This document shows, one piece after another, positions 14,993-18,443 of a stretch of DNA of 18,443 bases. The notes under the pieces were generated by a model. That model made no database searches, was not told the DNA's origin, and was given only the letters and a program-made list of their open reading frames with translations. Positions within the stretch are counted from its first letter, which is position 1; every line of letters starts with the position of its first letter. The stretch is from Myxococcota bacterium (GTDB lineage Bacteria > Myxococcota_C > UBA6777): assembly GCA_963169055.1 (NCBI GenBank), contig CAUJFU010000336.1, positions 1 to 18,443 of the forward strand, given 5' to 3'. A program made the position numbers and the translations under genes.

Positions 14993-16495
14993 ATGGCCGC
15001 AGATGACTTGCAGCTAAAAAAAGTATTGGAGGCGATCGAACGCGAGAAAGGCATCGATCGCTCTGTCCTTATCGATACCATCGAGTCCGCCGTCTTGAAG
15101 GCTGCCCGCAAAAAGCTTGGGATGAATCTCGATCTGGAAGCCCGTTACAACGAAGAAAAAGGCGAAGTCGAAGTCTTTCGTTGGTTGCGCGTCGTCTCCA
15201 CCATCGAAGACCCTGATCGCGAGATCGAACTCGAAGAAGCTCGACAAAAGCTCGACCAAAACTGCGATGTGGATGATGAACTCGGCGAAAAGATCGACAC
15301 ATCAGACTTTGGGCGCATCGCAGCACAAACCGCCAAACAAGAGATCATCCGCCGTGTTCGCGATGCCGAACGCGAACTGGTCTACAACGAATACAAAGAC
15401 CGCCGTGGAGAGATCGTCACAGGCGTGCTCCGACGCCACGAACGACAAAACTGGATCATCGACCTTGGCCGCGCAGAAGCTCTGCTCACCAAAGAAGATC
15501 AGATCCCCAAAGAGACCAACGTCCGCATCGGCGACCGTATCCAAGCCTACATCAAAGACGTCAGAAACGAAGACAACAAACCCATCGTCACCCTCAGTCG
15601 TACAGACGAAGGTTTCTTGATCAAACTCTTTGAAATGGAAGTTCCCGAAATCTACGAAGGGATCGTCAAGATCGTCAGCGCTGCCCGCGATCCGGGTGTA
15701 CGCGCCAAGATCGCTGTCACCTCACGCGACAACGATGTCGATCCTGTCGGTGCGTGCGTCGGCGTCAAAGGCGCTCGCGTTCAATCCGTCGTCCAAGAAC
15801 TACGCGGCGAAAAAATCGATATCGTCCTCTACAGCGAAGATCCCGCCCGCTTTGTCTGCAACGCCATCGCTCCTGCGCAAGTTAGCCGTGTGATCATCGA
15901 CGAAGATGTCCGATCCATGGAGCTTATCGTCCCCGACGATCAACTATCCCTCGCCATCGGTCGAAAAGGCCAAAACGTTCGGCTCGCTTCCAAACTCACC
16001 AACTGGCGAATCGATATCCTTTCGGATCAAGACGTACTCGCCGAACAAGAACGCACTGTCGGCCTCATGCAAGAAAACGGTGGCGTCACCCGCGAGATGC
16101 TCTTGCCCTTGTTCAAGCTCGGGTATCGCTCTGCTCACGATATCGTGAACGCCGATCAACAAGACCTCGCAATCATCCCCGGCATCGGGACAGAAAACGC
16201 AACCTTGCTCCAAGAAACTGCAACCAAAGTGGTGCGAGAGATCGAAGCGCAACGCCGTGCGATCCGAAAGCCTTTGCGACCTACCCCCAACGCCGCTGCC
16301 GTCGAAGGAACTCCAGAAGCTCGCACCACGCCCTCATCCACCGATGAAAACCAAACCGAACAGCCGTCGTCTCCATCCGTCGACGAAAACCAAATCGAAC
16401 AGCCATCGCCTCCTTCCACCGATGACTCCTCGAACCCATCCCCCACCCCAGAACAAAGCGAAAACGCCCTTTCTGTGGACAAAGACAACTCCTAA
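14993..16495 (+). CDS. nusA: Transcription elongation/termination factor NusA
   Basis: Binds RNA polymerase and nascent RNA, controlling pausing, termination and antitermination. It is 500 aa. AGGAG lies 10 nt before the ATG, within the end of rimP. Domains in order: N-terminal RNAP-binding domain (1-125), S1 domain (about 133-200, ending in TLSRTDEGFLIKLFEMEVPE), KH1 (about 225-283, with GVKGARVQSV), KH2 (about 305-345, with IGRKGQNVRLASKL), and a single helix-hairpin-helix region (about 370-415, with IIPGIG). The last 75 residues are a disordered Thr/Ser/Pro/Glu tail with an imprecise repeat (DENQTEQPS, DENQIEQPS). The stop TAA at 16493-16495 is followed by 54 open codons in the same frame up to ylxR. 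Confidence 0.97.
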   Translation: MAADDLQLKKVLEAIEREKGIDRSVLIDTIESAVLKAARKKLGMNLDLEARYNEEKGEVEVFRWLRVVSTIEDPDREIELEEARQKLDQNCDVDDELGEKIDTSDFGRIAAQTAKQEIIRRVRDAERELVYNEYKDRRGEIVTGVLRRHERQNWIIDLGRAEALLTKEDQIPKETNVRIGDRIQAYIKDVRNEDNKPIVTLSRTDEGFLIKLFEMEVPEIYEGIVKIVSAARDPGVRAKIAVTSRDNDVDPVGACVGVKGARVQSVVQELRGEKIDIVLYSEDPARFVCNAIAPAQVSRVIIDEDVRSMELIVPDDQLSLAIGRKGQNVRLASKLTNWRIDILSDQDVLAEQERTVGLMQENGGVTREMLLPLFKLGYRSAHDIVNADQQDLAIIPGIGTENATLLQETATKVVREIEAQRRAIRKPLRPTPNAAAVEGTPEARTTPSSTDENQTEQPSSPSVDENQIEQPSPPSTDDSSNPSPTPEQSENALSVDKDNS

Positions 16496-16657
16496 GAAGA
16501 AAACGAACCAAAAGAAACCAACGAACGTTCCGAAGCCCAAGAGTCCCGAGGCACCCCATGCCTCCCCCAAACAGAGTCTTCTCGCGTATACCCCTGTGGT
16601 GCTTGCTCTCGCGCAACCCACCAACGAAAGAGGATTCCACACACAAAGGAGAAGAGA
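16496..16657 (+). other. Open in-frame stretch between nusA and ylxR
   Basis: The 162 bp after the nusA TAA contain no stop in the nusA frame and run directly into the ylxR TTG, also in that frame. The first codons would read EENEPKETNERSEAQESRG, acidic like the nusA tail. The later part (PCLPQTESSRVYPCGACSR) does not resemble it. The stretch has no ATG, GTG or TTG in frame. It may be an eroded end of the nusA tail or simply a spacer. Confidence 0.5.
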
Positions 16658-17377
16658 TTGACGGAAACGGCAAACCAAGAACCCGAAGAAACAGGCCCTC
16701 TACGCACTTGCGTAGCAACGCGGAAACGCCTTGCCCCCGAACAGATGTTGCGCCTTGTCCTTGATCCAAGCGGACAACGCGTCTACATCGATTACCTGCA
16801 CAAGCTCCCCGGACGCGGCGCTTATGTCTGCGCCGACCGTGACAGCTTGCGCAAAGCTGTAGAAAAAGGTGGCATCAAAAAAGCCTTCCGTGCGCCCGTT
16901 ATTGCTGACGCAGAGACCCTCCTCCAAGAAGCTGCCGAAGCTGCCAACCGTCATCTCTCTTCTTTGCTTGCTTTGGGGCTACGCGCAGGAGTCATCGCTG
17001 CCGGCAACAGCCGCGTCGAACACACCCTGCGCCAAGGCTCCGCACTTCTCATGTTGATCGCAATGGACGCTGCGCCAAGCATCTCCACCAAGTTTTCTCG
17101 CTGGGCCGCACGCCTCTCCATCCCTTGCCTTCAAACCTTTCCCAAAGACGTCCTTGGTTCCCCGCTGCGACTCCCCGCCTGCTCCCTTCTAACCGTCACA
17201 GAGTCGGGCTTTGCAACAACATTGCAACGCGAAGCCATACGCGCCCAAGGGTTCCTTCCCCCCATGCCACCTCCCGCAAAGGACCACACACAAAAGGAAT
17301 ACACCCAAGATCAAAATGCGGATGCGGATACGTCACCCCTACCTGACTCTCCGCCCCCAAACGATCACAAACCTTAG
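16658..17377 (+). CDS. ylxR: YlxR (DUF448) fused to an L7Ae/L30e-like RNA-binding domain
   Basis: 239 aa. The start is TTG at 16658 with a strong AAAGGAG 6 nt upstream; there is no ATG or GTG choice nearby. Residues 15-80 form the YlxR domain, a small RNA/nucleic-acid-binding fold: LRTCVATRKRLAPEQMLRLV (15-34) and LPGRGAYVC (50-58). Residues about 99-190 match the L7Ae/YlxQ family, with LLALGLRAGVIAAGNSRVEH (103-122) and LLMLIAMDAAPSISTKFSRW (130-149). In many firmicutes ylxR and ylxQ are separate neighbouring genes between nusA and infB; here they are one protein. The C-terminal 40 residues are disordered. It lies within the nusA-infB operon. Confidence 0.88.
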   Translation: MTETANQEPEETGPLRTCVATRKRLAPEQMLRLVLDPSGQRVYIDYLHKLPGRGAYVCADRDSLRKAVEKGGIKKAFRAPVIADAETLLQEAAEAANRHLSSLLALGLRAGVIAAGNSRVEHTLRQGSALLMLIAMDAAPSISTKFSRWAARLSIPCLQTFPKDVLGSPLRLPACSLLTVTESGFATTLQREAIRAQGFLPPMPPPAKDHTQKEYTQDQNADADTSPLPDSPPPNDHKP

Positions 17378-17389
17378 CCGACCGTTGAA

Positions 17390-17405
17390 AACAAATGCGT
17401 TTGTT
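17390..17405 (+). other. Small hairpin between ylxR and infB
   Basis: AACAAA (17390-17395) and TTTGTT (17400-17405) pair around TGCG. It is AT-rich and has no T-run, so it is not a clear terminator. It may sit in the infB leader or mark a processing site. Confidence 0.3.
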
Positions 17406-17464
17406 ACATACCGCTACACTTTTGCTGTTGTGGATTAGATAAACTTTTCCGAGGAGCTTCATAG

Positions 17465-18443
17465 ATGGCCAAGATTCGCGTTCACCAAATCGCCAAAGAA
17501 CTGGGGATACCAAGCAAAGAGTTCATCGAGAAAGCCCAACAGTTGGGCTTTTCACACATTAACTCTCACGCCAATACACTAGAAAACAATGAGATCAAAG
17601 AACTCAAACTGAAACTCGGGCAAGGCAAAACTTCTGAACCTGCTGTTCGCCCCACCGTCCTGCGCAGACGCGCTCAAACGGCAGACCTCGAACAAACCAC
17701 ACCCAATATCCAAACCATCGTCACTCGGCGAGAAGGCGAACAAGAGATCGTGATACAACGCACGCGCTGGGAAATGCCCCAAACCATCGCATCCCTTCCC
17801 ACACAACTCTTGTCCCTCGATCTCGGTATCCGACCCGATGCTCCGCCCCCCTTCGTCCCTTCTAATCCAACACCACCCGAGATCACAACCCCTACCCCGA
17901 TCTCGGCACACGCCCTCCCCGCCGAACCTCCCCCCAAAGAAGCTCCTACCGCAGAAAAATCCGCCGACGCTTCTCCCCGTGTATCCGACATTTCCAAAAA
18001 GGCAGAAACAATTTCTTCTCCCGCTCCTGTACAACACAAAACCGATCCTGTACTACTCAAACATCCTTCGCCAGAGCAGCCCAAACCGCGTGACCTCGCC
18101 AAGGCCCACACGACCGAAACGACCGCAGATTCGCCGGCCCACCCCGAAGGAAAGATCCAAACCACAACCCTCGCGCAGGAACCTGTTGGTCCATCTGGAG
18201 AAGATGTGACTCGTCCCTCACAAACGACTACACCGTCAACCTCTATCGAGGAGCCTACGCCTTCCCGTCAGATCGACGCCCCGAAGACTTCGTCTCCGCC
18301 TCACCAACCTGAGGAGCTCAAGATACCCCCCATGGCCGAACCATCGTCCCAAACAACCTCCACACCCACCCCTCCCCCCCGCGTCGAAAAGGCTGGACCT
18401 CCCAAATCCCAATCCTCTGCGCACACCCCCCCCACACAAGCCC
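17465..18443 (+). CDS. infB: Translation initiation factor IF-2, N-terminal 326 residues (cut by window edge)
   Basis: GTPase that positions initiator tRNA on the ribosome; only the N-terminal part is in the window and the frame is open to the edge. The ATG at 17465 follows GAGGAG with an 8-nt gap. Residues 1-52 (MAKIRVHQIAKELGIPSKEF and on to NEIKELKLKL) are the IF2_N helical domain. A basic patch VLRRRAQ (65-71) follows, then a short structured segment with TRREGEQEIVIQRTRWEMP (89-107). From about residue 125 to the edge, some 200 residues, the protein is a Pro/Thr/Ser/Glu-rich linker, as in myxobacterial-type IF-2. The G domain would lie beyond the window. It is the last gene of the visible operon. 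Confidence 0.95.
   Translation, partial: MAKIRVHQIAKELGIPSKEFIEKAQQLGFSHINSHANTLENNEIKELKLKLGQGKTSEPAVRPTVLRRRAQTADLEQTTPNIQTIVTRREGEQEIVIQRTRWEMPQTIASLPTQLLSLDLGIRPDAPPPFVPSNPTPPEITTPTPISAHALPAEPPPKEAPTAEKSADASPRVSDISKKAETISSPAPVQHKTDPVLLKHPSPEQPKPRDLAKAHTTETTADSPAHPEGKIQTTTLAQEPVGPSGEDVTRPSQTTTPSTSIEEPTPSRQIDAPKTSSPPHQPEELKIPPMAEPSSQTTSTPTPPPRVEKAGPPKSQSSAHTPPTQA

Overview
This window looks like chromosomal DNA of a deltaproteobacterial-type organism, most likely Myxococcota or a close relative such as the Bradymonadales lineage. That placement is inferred. It rests on Cys-rich secreted lipoproteins with CxxDxxC-like modules, a TPR lipoprotein ending in an AgmX/PglI-like domain, an Lgt with an HDHPG motif instead of the usual GNFxN, a YlxR fused to an L7Ae-like domain, and a long Pro/Thr-rich IF-2 N-terminus. 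Base composition is near balanced. Non-ATG starts are common: TTG for the acyl-CoA dehydrogenase, the type III chaperone and ylxR, and GTG for sctV.

Left third, minus strand (1-4790). Reading leftward there is a Cys-rich lipoprotein (4790-4410), an SycD/LcrH-like TPR chaperone of type III secretion (3905-3291), a possible tiny ORF that overlaps the next start, the type III export gate protein SctV (2940-766), and the N-terminal half of a divergent acyl-CoA dehydrogenase running off the left edge (612-1). SctV and the chaperone point to a non-flagellar type III secretion locus. No other secretion gene lies inside the window.

Middle (4791-11851). A divergent intergenic region carries a perfect 30-bp direct repeat. 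It is followed by a 493-aa TPR lipoprotein (+). A convergent gap is filled with palindromic and tandem repeats. Then come a 687-aa Cys-rich, propeller-like lipoprotein (-), a divergent lgt (-), and a 458-aa protein of unknown function (+) transcribed away from lgt.

Right third, plus strand (11852-18443). A stand-alone dnaK has a sigma70-like promoter, a leader that may fold over its ribosome binding site, and a candidate terminator. After it comes the classical rimP-nusA-ylxR-infB translation/transcription operon, with its own promoter and a possible small membrane ORF overlapping the rimP start. infB is cut by the right edge.

The items most worth a second look are the type III pair with an unusual acyl-CoA dehydrogenase neighbour, the 30-bp repeat pair with a 36-bp spacer, the strong codon-context rule that places G before AT-initial codons (producing many GATC and GATATC sites), the nusA and ylxR frames separated by a single in-frame stop, and the possible SD-masking fold in front of dnaK.
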